Source: Hornefia butyriciproducens
Lineage (GTDB): Bacteria > Bacillota > Clostridia > Peptostreptococcales > Anaerovoracaceae
Direction of reading: 5' to 3'
Assembly: GCF_009695915.1 (NCBI RefSeq)
Contig: NZ_VUMZ01000001.1
Span: forward strand, 310,001 to 374,000
Length of the DNA stretch: 64,000 nucleotides
The notes below the pieces were generated by a model. The model saw only the letters and a list, made by a program, of their open reading frames with translations, was not told the DNA's origin and searched no databases. The translations under genes were made by a program, and so were the position numbers. Below, piece by piece: positions 42,323 to 51,404 of the stretch. The stretch's first letter is position 1. The number at the start of each line of letters is the position of its first letter.

Positions 42323-43690
42323 TCATTTTTTGTGAAGCTTCCGGTACAAAACGCTCCTGTGAATTCCCAGCCGTTCCGCTGTCCTGCCCACGGATCCGCC
42401 GCAGTCGGCCATAACCCGGTCGATGTACCGCCGTTCCGCAAATTCCACATATTCCTTCAGACTTCCGAATTCACGTTCCGGTTCACGCTTCTCCGCTGCG
42501 CCTTTCGGTTTGTCTGTAGGTTTTTCGCCGTATTCAGCCGTCGGAACCGGAGTGAAAAACAACTTGTTGTCCTGACTGATCACATAGATGCGCTCCACAA
42601 CATTTCTCAGTTCCCGGATATTTCCGGGCCAGTAATAGTTCAGCATCGTTTCCTTTGTAACGTCTGCCAGAACCTTATCAGTTCCGTATTTATGGTTCAT
42701 CTGATCCAGAAACATCTGAGCGATCGGAAGGATGTCCTCCTTTCTCTCCGCCAGAGGCGGAAGCTGAATCGTAAAGACACTGAGTCGGTAATACAGATCC
42801 TCGCGGAAGGTTCCCTCCGCAACCATCTTCTCCAGATCGCGGTTGGTCGCACAGATGACCCGGACATCCACATGGATGTTCTCAATCCCGCCGATACGGC
42901 GGATATCATGGCTTTCCAGCACGCGAAGCAGTTTCGCCTGAAGCGGCAGGGACATCTCTCCGATTTCATCCAGAAAAATAGTACCGCCGTCAGTCGCCTC
43001 GAACAGACCGATTTTGCCTCCGGATTTCGCTCCCGTAAAGGCTCCTGATTCATAGCCGAACAGTTCGCTCTCCAGCAGTGCCTCCGGCATGGCTGCACAA
43101 TTGACACTGAGGTAGGACTTATTCGAACGATGGGATTTTTCATGAATCAGCTGAGAGATCACGTCTTTCCCCGTTCCGCTCTGCCCAAGGATGACGACGC
43201 TGCTGTCTGTGGGAGCTACCGCCTCAACCATTTTCAGCACATTCTTCATGATGGGGCTGTTGGCAATCACAACACGCTGATCCTTCAGCCGCATATAGTC
43301 CAGCTCGCGGCGGAGTCTGCTGTTCTCAGCCTTGTTGCTCTCGATAATGCTCGCCCATTCCTGATTGTGTTTGAGATTCATGTTATTCGTGACTACATAC
43401 TCCAGTTTCCCATCGCTGTCAAATACAGGGACGCTGTTGGAAAAAACATTGTCGTCGATGCGCCCCACTGCCGTTTTACCGGTCTGAATCGCCGCCTCTG
43501 TAGTGGAATATTCATACATCCCGTTCCTGACAAGTTCCCTGACATTCTTCCCCAGCATATCTTCAATTTTGGCATCCAGGCGCCGTTCAGCGACTTTATT
43601 GGCAAAAACCACGATTCCTTTGTCGTCGGTAATGAAAATCGACTCCTCGTAATAATCTCTGAGGATTTCAAGTATTCTATGATCGTCCAT
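42323..43690 (-). CDS. PAS-containing sigma-54-dependent transcriptional activator
   Basis: 455 residues: PAS sensor (about 1-115, IFITDDKGIVVFANKVAERRL), AAA+ domain (about 145-370) with Walker A GQSGTGKD, the sigma-54 contact loop ESGAFTGA, Walker B GGTIFLDEIGEM and the R-finger block, and a C-terminal Fis-type HTH (GGSVGRTAERLGIHRSVLYRKLHKK). The signal is likely a ligand or redox state sensed by PAS. It lies directly upstream of the BKACE operon on the same strand, with its binding palindrome in between. GGAGG precedes the ATG. Confidence 0.94.
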   Translation of the reverse strand: MDDHRILEILRDYYEESIFITDDKGIVVFANKVAERRLDAKIEDMLGKNVRELVRNGMYEYSTTEAAIQTGKTAVGRIDDNVFSNSVPVFDSDGKLEYVVTNNMNLKHNQEWASIIESNKAENSRLRRELDYMRLKDQRVVIANSPIMKNVLKMVEAVAPTDSSVVILGQSGTGKDVISQLIHEKSHRSNKSYLSVNCAAMPEALLESELFGYESGAFTGAKSGGKIGLFEATDGGTIFLDEIGEMSLPLQAKLLRVLESHDIRRIGGIENIHVDVRVICATNRDLEKMVAEGTFREDLYYRLSVFTIQLPPLAERKEDILPIAQMFLDQMNHKYGTDKVLADVTKETMLNYYWPGNIRELRNVVERIYVISQDNKLFFTPVPTAEYGEKPTDKPKGAAEKREPEREFGSLKEYVEFAERRYIDRVMADCGGSVGRTAERLGIHRSVLYRKLHKK

Positions 43691-43772
43691 TTGTTCATCC
43701 TCCTTAAACGGGGTTGCCGTATCCTTCAGATATATTCACCGGCAAGCGAAGGTTCACTCGCTGATCCGCGTC

Positions 43773-43961
43773 TCATTCAACCTCTTCATAATCTGCATCG
43801 TCCGGCGTTCTGGCTCCGTCCTTTTCATAGACGCCCATCGCGCCGCACCGCGGACATTTCCCGTAATCATCTCCGAACTCCGGAATCATATCAATCGCAT
43901 ATTTAAATTTGATTCCGCATTCCGGACAGTGGTAATACATAAAACTCGGTCCCCAGGTCAT
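43773..43961 (-). CDS. Small zinc-ribbon protein
   Basis: 62 residues with two CxxC knuckles, CPECG and CPRCG, 23 residues apart, making one zinc ribbon, and an acidic tail. Function unknown. GGAGG lies before the ATG, and a promoter TTGAAT-17-TATAAT is found at 44107-44135. Confidence 0.75.
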   Translation of the reverse strand: MTWGPSFMYYHCPECGIKFKYAIDMIPEFGDDYGKCPRCGAMGVYEKDGARTPDDADYEEVE

Positions 43962-44106
43962 AATTCCCTCCTGTTTCTTTCATTATCTGATTTACACTGG
44001 TATCTGATTCGCACTCTTCTCTGAATTAATGCATGCTCAGCTTAAATCATCGCCTGACTCACATCATTTCCCTGCTTCGAATCATTGCCTAAATCATTTC
44101 TAAAAT

Positions 44107-44135
44107 ATTATAGAGCAGTGATTTCAAATATTCAA
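44107..44135 (-). promoter_or_regulatory. Promoter of the zinc-ribbon gene
   Basis: Minus strand TTGAAT (44130-44135), 17-bp spacer, TATAAT (44107-44112). The leader of about 140 nt is AT-rich; I see no defined structure. The rest of 43962-44265 contains no gene I can support. Confidence 0.6.
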
Positions 44136-44265
44136 GAACAACTCCCTCAATTTCAATCCCATTTCATCTGCAGATTCCTTCGCTCTATATTACCGGCAAT
44201 AAGAAAATCATTTTATTCAATTCTGTATATTACAGTGCCTTATGGCAGTCATTCCTCTTTACCGT

Positions 44266-44294
44266 TTTACAGAATGGGCAAACGACACTATAAT
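44266..44294 (+). promoter_or_regulatory. Promoter of the 25-residue peptide gene
   Basis: TTTACA (44266-44271), exactly 17 bp, TATAAT (44289-44294). Near-consensus, suggesting strong expression. Confidence 0.7.
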
Positions 44295-44348
44295 CAAGGC
44301 AAATAAAGGATTTAACAAAGTCGAGTATTGAATCGGGAGGTAATGGAA

Positions 44349-44426
44349 ATGGTAGCAGGAGTTATCGGAGCACTGGTTGTATCTGGAGCATTCAGCTATG
44401 CAGTCAACAAAGTCGCTGCCCGCTAA
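44349..44426 (+). CDS. 25-residue hydrophobic peptide
   Basis: Tiny gene with its own promoter, GGGAGG ribosome site eight bases before the ATG at 44349, and a terminator 40 bp after the stop. The peptide starts MVAGVIGALVVSGAFSYAV and ends with a basic NKVAAR: one membrane-spanning helix with a positively charged C-terminus. An ATG six bases earlier is in frame but too close to the ribosome site. I do not recognise the family; small membrane regulators and type I toxins look like this, but no antisense RNA could be identified. Confidence 0.65.
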   Translation: MVAGVIGALVVSGAFSYAVNKVAAR

Positions 44427-44465
44427 ACGGCAACAAAGAAAAATCACAGAACCGTTGTATTAAGC

Positions 44466-44498
44466 GAGACCATCGCCTGATGCGACGGTCTCTTTTTT
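44466..44498 (+). terminator. Terminator after the small peptide gene
   Basis: GAGACC-A-TCGC and GCGA-C-GGTCTC with a five-base loop and one mismatch, followed by six T. Confidence 0.85.
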
Positions 44499-44512
44499 AT
44501 ACGATATTTCTG

Positions 44513-44521
44513 TGATATAAT
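44513..44521 (+). promoter_or_regulatory. Extended -10 promoter of the HesB-like gene
   Basis: TGATATAAT, an extended -10, directly downstream of the small gene's terminator and about 130 nt before the HesB-like start. The -35 is T-rich and poor. Confidence 0.5.
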
Positions 44522-44658
44522 CAGGGCAGATCCATGCTCCCGGGATTCTGCTGTTTCCGAATCCATCTGCGGCGATGTTTCGTCTGTTCTGCCGCCGGAG
44601 TTCGCTGCATGACAGCGCCGGGCAGCAGAATGGCGCCGGGAATGAACAGGAGGTTCTT

Positions 44659-44937
44659 ATGCGCAAAACTGACATTACACTGACGGAAAACGCCCGTGAA
44701 AAGATCCGTGAACTAGAGCGTCAGGGACTATATCCCCGACTGATTCTCACGAAATCAGGCTGTTGCAGTTACACCTTTGACATATACCCCGATAAACTCC
44801 GGGGCAGCGACGAACTCACCGATGTGGAGGACGTTCATTTTATCATTGCCCTGCAGGTCAGGGAATTCGCACCGACACTGAGAATCGACTACGGACGCAG
44901 GGGTATTCTGAAAAATTTTATCGTGAAAGCGAAATAG
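44659..44937 (+). CDS. HesB/IscA-like protein lacking the C-terminal cysteine pair
   Basis: 92 residues from the ATG at 44659 (GGAGG five bases upstream). LTENAREKIRELERQG and LRIDYGRRGILKNF follow the A-type Fe-S carrier fold. It has the first cysteine region as KSGCCSYTF but not the C-terminal CxC, so it is not a standard cluster carrier; such HesB-like proteins are common in Bacillota with unknown role. Convergent with sbcC. Confidence 0.75.
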   Translation: MRKTDITLTENAREKIRELERQGLYPRLILTKSGCCSYTFDIYPDKLRGSDELTDVEDVHFIIALQVREFAPTLRIDYGRRGILKNFIVKAK

Positions 44938-44954
44938 CACGTTTTGCCGGCGGT

Positions 44955-47837
44955 TCACACCACCAGTTCTGCACTGCTTCCGTCCTGCCTGCTCTTGTGA
45001 ATCACAATCTGACGGTCGATTCTTTCTGCGAGTCCCTCCACATGAGATATGATTCCCACCAGACGATCGCTTTCTGCCAGGGACGCCAGTGCGTCAAGCG
45101 CCTGTGTCAGCGCTTCATCATCCAGCGTACCGAATCCCTCGTCCACATACATACTATCCAGGCGAATTCCGCCGGCGCTGGCCTGGATTTCGTCGGAGAG
45201 GCCCAGCGCCAGTGACAGCGATGCCATGAAGGATTCCCCGCCGGACAGGGTTCGGACATCTCTCAGACTGTTATTGTAATGATCCAGCACATCAAGTTCC
45301 AGACCGGACTGACTGCGGTTCTGGTCTGCCTCCGTCCGCCTCCGCAGTTCATACTGCCCCCGCGTCATGCGCAGGAACCGGACGTTGGCCCGACCGATAA
45401 TGCGGTCGAAATACGCCGACTGCACGTAAGTTTCCAGCATGAGTTTAGGTCTGCCGGACAGCGTCCCGGAAGCCGTGTCCGCCAAAGCTCCCACCACCTC
45501 AAGTTCTTCCTCCGTCTGTTTCAGAGTTTCTTTGTTCTCACAAAGTCTTTCCCGGACTCTCCGGTTGCCGGACACACGTGCATGAATCTCCTTCTGTGCT
45601 TCATTTATGGAACTCAGTGCTGTCTGAAGTTCAGCTTTTTCTGTATACAGCAGTTCCTCGTCAGGAACCGGCGTTTCACGGATCTGTTCCTTCAGCGTTC
45701 CGATTTCACCTTCCAGTCTTCTAAGATACCCCTGCGCCTGCTCTCTGACCGCATCCGCGTCTTGCTTCGCCTTTTCCAGGCGTGTTCCTTCCTTCTCCAG
45801 TCTGCCGATTTCCTGTTCCGCATCCTTCTTTCCCGGAAATTCAAGCTGTCTCCGCAGCAAATCGATGCGGCTGCCGAGGGCCTCTTTCTGTGCAGACGCA
45901 GACGCAAGCTGCGAGGACTCATCCTCAATCTCCCGATCCCGATCCGCAATTTCCGTCTCAATTACCGGAATACGGCGCTCAACCTCCGTCTTCCGGCAGC
46001 TTCGGTTCTTCTCCTTCTCAATCTCCTCCTCCAACCGTGAAAGTTTTTTCATCGTCTGCCCCAGGCGGGAATCCACCCGATCCTTCAGCTGTTCTGAATC
46101 CCGGGACTCGAGATTCTCCGGTTCCCCGATGCGCATTTGCTCCTGCACTGTACCCTCTGTCTCCGAATACCAGAAGCTCATCTGCTCCGGTTCCGGACGA
46201 TTTTCTCTTAAATCCGGTGAACCGAAATAGCTTCTGAACCTGTCCATCAGTTTCTTCTTCATTTCAGAAAGCGTACCGCCGATTTCACCTGCCCTGCCGC
46301 TGGCGGCCTCAAGTTCCTCCTGCGACCTCATCAGTTCCCGGCGCAGATGCTCCAGCAGCTCCTTATCCGGAGCACCGGCAGCTTTCCGCGCCGGTTTCGG
46401 ATGCTCCACAGCACCACACACCGGGCAGGGAATCCCCTCCCTCAGCGTTTCCGCGAGAATCCCGGCCTGCTCGTCCAGATACGCTCGGTTCGCTTTCTGG
46501 TACGCATCCTCTGCATTCAGATTTTTCTTCCTGCAGGCTCTATACTCGTTCTGTGCGTCGCGATATTTCGCAGCGAGATCATCATGCTCCCGAAACTGCT
46601 TCAACAGCTGCTGCAGTTCTTCCATCTCTCTCTGCAGTTCCTTCTGCCCGTTCAGCTTCTGCTCCAGGTTGATACCCGCGTCCTTCAGTGCGGCGTTTTC
46701 CACCTTCAGGGACTCCAGTGTTTTCGCAGCCTCTGCCCGGGAAAATTTTTTTCTGATCAGTACCTGTTCCTTTTCTCTCGTCTCCGAAGACACGTTCTCC
46801 AGTTCCTCCTGCAGACGGTCGAGTTCCTCGTAGCGGCCGATTCCATTCCGGATAAGAGCTGCGCGCTCTCCCAGACGGCGCCCCCGCCGTTCCTCCTCAG
46901 CTGCTTTTATACACATCGCCTCCGCCTGTTCCGCGCTCACAGACGCCTTCGCGTACTCCGCCTCCTTCCGGATCAGATTCTGTTTCTTCTCCCGCAGTTC
47001 CGACGCCGTCTTCAGCGCACTTTCCACCGCCCGAAGTTTCTCCTCAGCCTTCCGCCGCTCTTCGCCCAGCTTCCCGTCTTCTTGCGCATCCTCTGACAAA
47101 AGACGATCCAGCAGATCATCAACCTCCTCCGATGTCAATTTTCCTTCCCTGGCCCGTTCTGTTTCCGCGGAATGGACACTCTCTGCCGCACAGTAGATTT
47201 CACTGTAGTACTGTTCTGCTCCTCTGAGTTCGTCATGCAGACTGCGCCGAAGATCATTAGCATCTGCGCTGAGCCTCTTCTGCACTTTCTCATAGGGAGC
47301 TGTACCGAACAGATCGCGGAAAATCGCTCTGCGTTCATCCGTTGACGCCATCAGCACCTGACGAAAGTCTCCCTGTGCAATCATGGCGATTCGGGCAAAC
47401 TGTCCGCGGTCCACGCCGATGATTTTCCTGATTTCCTCTTCTACTTCCCGATTTTTCGTCATCGGTGCACGTCCATCCGGCAGAATCAGTTCGACAGCCG
47501 CATCCTGCCTGGTCATCCCCTCACCCCGGACCTTTTTCCGCAGATAGGCCGGACTCCTGCGAATAGCATAGTGTTTTCCTTTACAAAGGAATTCCAGTTC
47601 CACATAGGTCTTCGTGTCCTCACGGGCATATTTGGACCGGAGCATTTCACGGCTTCTGTCCCCGCCGCTGGGAGCATCGTACAAAGCATAGGAAATTGCG
47701 TCGAAAATCGTGGTCTTTCCGGCGCCTGTTTCTCCGGTAATCAGATAAAGGCCGCCCGTTCCCAGCGCCGCAAGGTCAAGTTCCGTTTTCCCCGCATAAG
47801 GACCGAAGGCAGACATGGTGAGTTTCAGTGGTCTCAT
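44955..47837 (-). CDS. sbcC: Exonuclease subunit SbcC
   Basis: 960-residue SMC-like ATPase of the SbcCD (Rad50/Mre11-type) nuclease that opens hairpins and processes breaks. Walker A TGETGAGKTTIFDAISYAL at the N-terminus, long coiled coils, the zinc hook CPVCGAVEHP near residue 470, and the C-terminal signature TLSGGESFMASLSLALGLSD with Walker B LDSMYVDEGFGTLD. It overlaps sbcD by 4 nt (ATGA). Confidence 0.96.
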   Translation of the reverse strand: MRPLKLTMSAFGPYAGKTELDLAALGTGGLYLITGETGAGKTTIFDAISYALYDAPSGGDRSREMLRSKYAREDTKTYVELEFLCKGKHYAIRRSPAYLRKKVRGEGMTRQDAAVELILPDGRAPMTKNREVEEEIRKIIGVDRGQFARIAMIAQGDFRQVLMASTDERRAIFRDLFGTAPYEKVQKRLSADANDLRRSLHDELRGAEQYYSEIYCAAESVHSAETERAREGKLTSEEVDDLLDRLLSEDAQEDGKLGEERRKAEEKLRAVESALKTASELREKKQNLIRKEAEYAKASVSAEQAEAMCIKAAEEERRGRRLGERAALIRNGIGRYEELDRLQEELENVSSETREKEQVLIRKKFSRAEAAKTLESLKVENAALKDAGINLEQKLNGQKELQREMEELQQLLKQFREHDDLAAKYRDAQNEYRACRKKNLNAEDAYQKANRAYLDEQAGILAETLREGIPCPVCGAVEHPKPARKAAGAPDKELLEHLRRELMRSQEELEAASGRAGEIGGTLSEMKKKLMDRFRSYFGSPDLRENRPEPEQMSFWYSETEGTVQEQMRIGEPENLESRDSEQLKDRVDSRLGQTMKKLSRLEEEIEKEKNRSCRKTEVERRIPVIETEIADRDREIEDESSQLASASAQKEALGSRIDLLRRQLEFPGKKDAEQEIGRLEKEGTRLEKAKQDADAVREQAQGYLRRLEGEIGTLKEQIRETPVPDEELLYTEKAELQTALSSINEAQKEIHARVSGNRRVRERLCENKETLKQTEEELEVVGALADTASGTLSGRPKLMLETYVQSAYFDRIIGRANVRFLRMTRGQYELRRRTEADQNRSQSGLELDVLDHYNNSLRDVRTLSGGESFMASLSLALGLSDEIQASAGGIRLDSMYVDEGFGTLDDEALTQALDALASLAESDRLVGIISHVEGLAERIDRQIVIHKSRQDGSSAELVV

Positions 47838-48994
47838 TGTTCTTCCTCCCAGACTTCTTCTATTATTCTTCCGGCGTACTGTTTCTGTCTCGTTGTCATC
47901 GGTTTTCCGTTCTGCATCTCAAACAGATCACCGAAGAGTTCCAGCGGAGTCTTCTGCTCCGTCTCTTCCGCTGCCTGCAGTTCATCAGATGCACGGGTTC
48001 TCTGATTATCATAGTCCAGACGCATCAGGTTCGGATATATGATCCTCATCCTGGCCACGGCCTCCAGTATTTCCTCCTCATTCGTCAGGGTAATGTGAAC
48101 ATAATCATCAGTCTCTGTATTCTCATAGTTCTGCTTCAGAGTCAGTTCATCATAGGTTCCGCGTATTTCGCGCATGTCGCGAAGCGGGGCAAGCGGCACC
48201 GCACGCCAGGAGAATTCTCCTTTGTCTCCCAATTCAGCGACCGTGACAGACTTCTCGTGTCCGGCCTCTGAGAAAGAGTATTTCAAAGGCGTTCCGCAAT
48301 ATCGAATCGTTTCGCGCTCCACATATTGCGGCCGGTGAATATGCCCCAGCGCCACGTAGTCGAAATCCCGGAAAACCGACGCGTCCACATTGTCCGCGCC
48401 GCCCACGGACCGCTCCTCTGAGTCAGACGTCTCTGCACCTGTGATGAACTGATGCGTAATAAGCACATTCCGCTTGCGGGGATCAATATGCATCTCCCGA
48501 ATCGCCGCCCGAACCGCATCTGTATAAGAGACAACCGCATCAATCTCCTTCTGCTCCCGGTCCATGCTCCGAAGCACCGCTCTCATATGAACCGGCTTGA
48601 TGAACGGGAGCATGTAAATCCGCACATCACCCCACTCGTCCTGAAGGGTGACGGGTTTCACTGTTCCGTCATAGGTCGGTGCGATGTACAGTCCTTCGTT
48701 TTTCATGATATCCGAGCCAAACGCCAGACGTTCCGCTGAATCGTGATTCCCGCTTATCAGGAAAACCGGAAGCCGGCGATTCATCAGCGCAGAAAGAAAA
48801 CTGTCGAGGAGTTTCACCGCCTCGACAGCCGGCAGCGGCTTGTCATATATGTCTCCGGCGATCAGGACAGCGTCGGGCGCTTCCTCGTCGATCACACGCA
48901 GTATTTCCTTCAGAATGTACTTCTGATCGTCTATCATGGAAAAACCGTTTACCTGTTTCCCAAGATGAAGATCGGATAAATGAATCAGTTTCAT
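47834..48994 (-). CDS. sbcD: Exonuclease subunit SbcD
   Basis: 386-residue Mre11-like nuclease. Metallophosphoesterase motifs LSDLHLGKQVNG, IAGDIYDKPLP, SGNHDSAERL, ITHQF and ALGHIHRPQ are complete. Works with SbcC, encoded immediately downstream. AAGGAACCGAT before the ATG. Confidence 0.96.
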   Translation of the reverse strand: MKLIHLSDLHLGKQVNGFSMIDDQKYILKEILRVIDEEAPDAVLIAGDIYDKPLPAVEAVKLLDSFLSALMNRRLPVFLISGNHDSAERLAFGSDIMKNEGLYIAPTYDGTVKPVTLQDEWGDVRIYMLPFIKPVHMRAVLRSMDREQKEIDAVVSYTDAVRAAIREMHIDPRKRNVLITHQFITGAETSDSEERSVGGADNVDASVFRDFDYVALGHIHRPQYVERETIRYCGTPLKYSFSEAGHEKSVTVAELGDKGEFSWRAVPLAPLRDMREIRGTYDELTLKQNYENTETDDYVHITLTNEEEILEAVARMRIIYPNLMRLDYDNQRTRASDELQAAEETEQKTPLELFGDLFEMQNGKPMTTRQKQYAGRIIEEVWEEEQ

Positions 48995-49007
48995 ATCGGT
49001 TCCTTCC

Positions 49008-49937
49008 TCAGCAGTGCCGGTCGAACCAGCGCAGAAAATCAGTCCATACTTTATCTCTGTCTGTTTCGTTCAGAATCTCATGGCGATCTCCATCGTAGAT
49101 GTGGCAGGTCAGGTCCTTCATGCCGTGATCCCGGAACATGCGGTAAACCTGAAGCACGCCGTCACCCATATCACCTACAGGATCATCCTCCCCGGAGGCG
49201 ATGAGCACCGGAAGTTCAGCGGAAACCCTCTGCACGCTTTCCAGATTACAGGAACCGCTCACTGCATCAAAAAGTCCCAGATATCCGTTCAGCGTAAACA
49301 GAAAAGTGCATCTGGGATCGCTGTAATAATGACGCACGATTTCCGGATCCCCGGTCAGCCAGCTGTTCTCCGGATTTTCTCCGGTCAGGTCGAACTGACG
49401 GTACGGTCCCGCAAAGGTCATTTTCTGCAGCATCCGGCTTCGGAATCGCCAGCCCCGTACCGCGGCCATGGCTTTCACGACCCGTCTGGCTTTCTTTGTA
49501 TCCTTCCCCGGTACAAAACCTGTGCCGACGATCGCCGCTCCGGCCAGTCCGTCTCCGTGCTCCGCAATGTAGCACCGGAGTTCGTAGGATCCCATGCTGT
49601 GCCCCAGCATGAAATACGGAATTTCCGGATATTCTCCGCGAAGCAGTTCTCTGGCCCGGTGCATATCGCCAAGCAGGAGACTGCAGGGATCTTTTCCTAT
49701 ATATCCCCAATCCTCCGGAGTTTCCGCTGAAGCGCCGTGTCCCAGCTGGTCGTAACCCGCTGTGAGATAGCCATGCTCCGCCAGATACGCAGCGAACCCG
49801 TCATAGCGGTCGATAAACTCCTGCATACCGTGAGTAATCTGAACCACCGCTTTCACCGCGCCGCCGTCCGGAATCCATTTATATCCCCGCAGTACAGTCT
49901 TTCCATCCGTTGACAGAAATTCAAACTTTTCCTTCAT
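49008..49937 (-). CDS. Alpha/beta hydrolase (monoacylglycerol lipase-like)
   Basis: 309 residues of the Hydrolase_4 type: HGMQEFIDRYDGFAAYLAEHGY (oxyanion side), nucleophile motif GHSMGSYE, catalytic Asp in ASGEDDPVG and His in DGDRHEILNE. Probable lysophospholipase or monoacylglycerol lipase. Own promoter at 50133-50161. Confidence 0.9.
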   Translation of the reverse strand: MKEKFEFLSTDGKTVLRGYKWIPDGGAVKAVVQITHGMQEFIDRYDGFAAYLAEHGYLTAGYDQLGHGASAETPEDWGYIGKDPCSLLLGDMHRARELLRGEYPEIPYFMLGHSMGSYELRCYIAEHGDGLAGAAIVGTGFVPGKDTKKARRVVKAMAAVRGWRFRSRMLQKMTFAGPYRQFDLTGENPENSWLTGDPEIVRHYYSDPRCTFLFTLNGYLGLFDAVSGSCNLESVQRVSAELPVLIASGEDDPVGDMGDGVLQVYRMFRDHGMKDLTCHIYDGDRHEILNETDRDKVWTDFLRWFDRHC

Positions 49938-50132
49938 TTAGTCCTTCCTCCCGCGTCAGTCCGCCCATCCCCCGCTTTCTCACCGGCCGTTCACCGGGCG
50001 CTTCGCCGCCTGTTTCCGGGCGCTCACAGTCCTTCCGGAACAGCCCCGCCCCGGCAGCCATGCCCTGTCGTCATGCCTGTCCGAAACGAAAGTCCGGCGG
50101 AAACCTCTGATGAGCAGACAATCGTTATTCTT

Positions 50133-50161
50133 ATTATATGGCAGGATAATCCGGGGCGCAA
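50133..50161 (-). promoter_or_regulatory. Promoter of the alpha/beta hydrolase gene
   Basis: TTGCGC (50156-50161), 17-bp spacer, TATAAT (50133-50138) on the minus strand, giving a leader near 190 nt that is GC-rich. I see no gene in 49938-50259. Confidence 0.55.
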
Positions 50162-50259
50162 TGAAAAGATATTCTGCAAGAGACGCCTTTCCGCATAACA
50201 GACCCGAAAGTCTCCTCAAAAAATATCTGAAAAACATTGCACAGGTTCTGAAAAAATGC

Positions 50260-50288
50260 GTGACAAACTTTTTCATCTGTGTTATACT
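50260..50288 (+). promoter_or_regulatory. Promoter of the tRNA-Val gene
   Basis: GTGACA (50260-50265), 17-bp spacer, TATACT (50283-50288), 13 bp before the tRNA. Confidence 0.65.
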
Positions 50289-50301
50289 AATCAAGTCGCA
50301 T

Positions 50302-50377
50302 GATCCATTAGCTCAGCTGGGAGAGCGTCTGGGTGACAACCAGAAGGTCACTGGTTCAAGTCCAGTATGGGTCACCA
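50302..50377 (+). tRNA. tRNA-Val (anticodon GAC)
   Basis: 76 nt with all arms: acceptor GATCCAT/ATGGGTC, D-arm GCTC/GAGC, anticodon stem TCTGG/CCAGA with loop GTGACAA (anticodon GAC, 50335-50337), T-loop GTTCAAG, and encoded CCA at the end. Reads GTC and GTT codons. A terminator follows at once, so it is a single-tRNA unit. Confidence 0.95.
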
Positions 50378-50384
50378 GTCGAAA

Positions 50385-50430
50385 GAACCCCGTAACCGAT
50401 GAATTCATCAGGTTGCAGGGTTCTTTTTCA
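50385..50430 (+). terminator. Terminator after tRNA-Val
   Basis: GAACCC...GTAACC pairs with GGTTGC...GGGTTC around an EcoRI-like loop, followed by five T. Confidence 0.8.
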
Positions 50431-50560
50431 TTTTGTTTTCTCAATTTATCCGAAAAGCAGGTTCCGAAGTGCTTCCGCTGTTCTCTTCTGTTCCTTCCGA
50501 CCGCATCCGAACGGTTTGCGGCAATCCGTCCGAGACTCAGTTTGAGGCTCAGCGCAGCGG

Positions 50561-51394
50561 TTACCGCAGCTCCGCCAGGTACGCTTCGATGGGAAAGCCC
50601 ATGTACCCCGGCTCCCGGTCGCCCAGGTACTCGAACATTCCGGACATGAACCGCACCGCTTCACGGGTGCTGTCCTCCAGCGTTTTCCCGTTCATCAATC
50701 CGCCGGTCAGAACCGCAGAGAAGATATCCCCGGTTCCGGGGCAGCGCGTTCCCTTCAGTTCATAGGGTACGCGGAACACACTCCTGCTGCCGGCGTCATA
50801 ACCGTAAACAAAGTACCGGTCCTCCGAAGGCACATGACAACTGGTCAGAATGACGGATCTTGCACCGAACTCTCTCAGTTTTCGCATCACACACCCGATT
50901 TCTCTGTGGCTCAGGGAATCATACTGCTCCGGGTCCTCTCCAGCCAAAAGCAACGCCTCTGTCAGATTCGGCGTAATCACATCCGCATACCGAATCATTT
51001 CCCTCATGCTTTCCACATTTTTTCCGGTCATTCCATTGTACAGCTTTCCTTCGTCCGCCATGATCGTATCAGCGATGACAAAGCGCAGCGTTTCTCTCTG
51101 ATTTTCAATTAATTCCCGGATAATTCCGATCTGCTCAGGGGAATTGATAAATCCGATGCAGATGGCGTCGAAACGAAAATCCAGTTTTTTCCATACATCC
51201 GCCGTTTTCTTCATGTATTCGCAGGTATCCAGAATCTCAAAGGTTCCAAAATCCAGCGTATTTGAAACGAGCGCCGTAGGCAGCAACGCGACGCTGAAGC
51301 CCATATGGGACAGCACCGGCTCCATCGCCGCCGTGGCGACCTTTCCCACGCCGGGCAGATCATTGACCAACAGAATATGTCTTTGTTCCGTCAT
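50561..51394 (-). CDS. Pyridoxal/pyridoxamine kinase family protein
   Basis: 277 residues of the PdxY/PdxK ribokinase fold: NDLPGVGKVATAAMEPVLSHMGF, VIADTIMADEGKLYNG, ADVITPNLTEALLLAGE and the anion-hole GTGDIFSAVLTGGLMNG with the catalytic Asp. Phosphorylates B6 vitamers. Same strand as the DUF815 gene, 10 bp after it. Confidence 0.88.
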   Translation of the reverse strand: MTEQRHILLVNDLPGVGKVATAAMEPVLSHMGFSVALLPTALVSNTLDFGTFEILDTCEYMKKTADVWKKLDFRFDAICIGFINSPEQIGIIRELIENQRETLRFVIADTIMADEGKLYNGMTGKNVESMREMIRYADVITPNLTEALLLAGEDPEQYDSLSHREIGCVMRKLREFGARSVILTSCHVPSEDRYFVYGYDAGSRSVFRVPYELKGTRCPGTGDIFSAVLTGGLMNGKTLEDSTREAVRFMSGMFEYLGDREPGYMGFPIEAYLAELR

Positions 51395-51404
51395 AACTCC
51401 ATCC

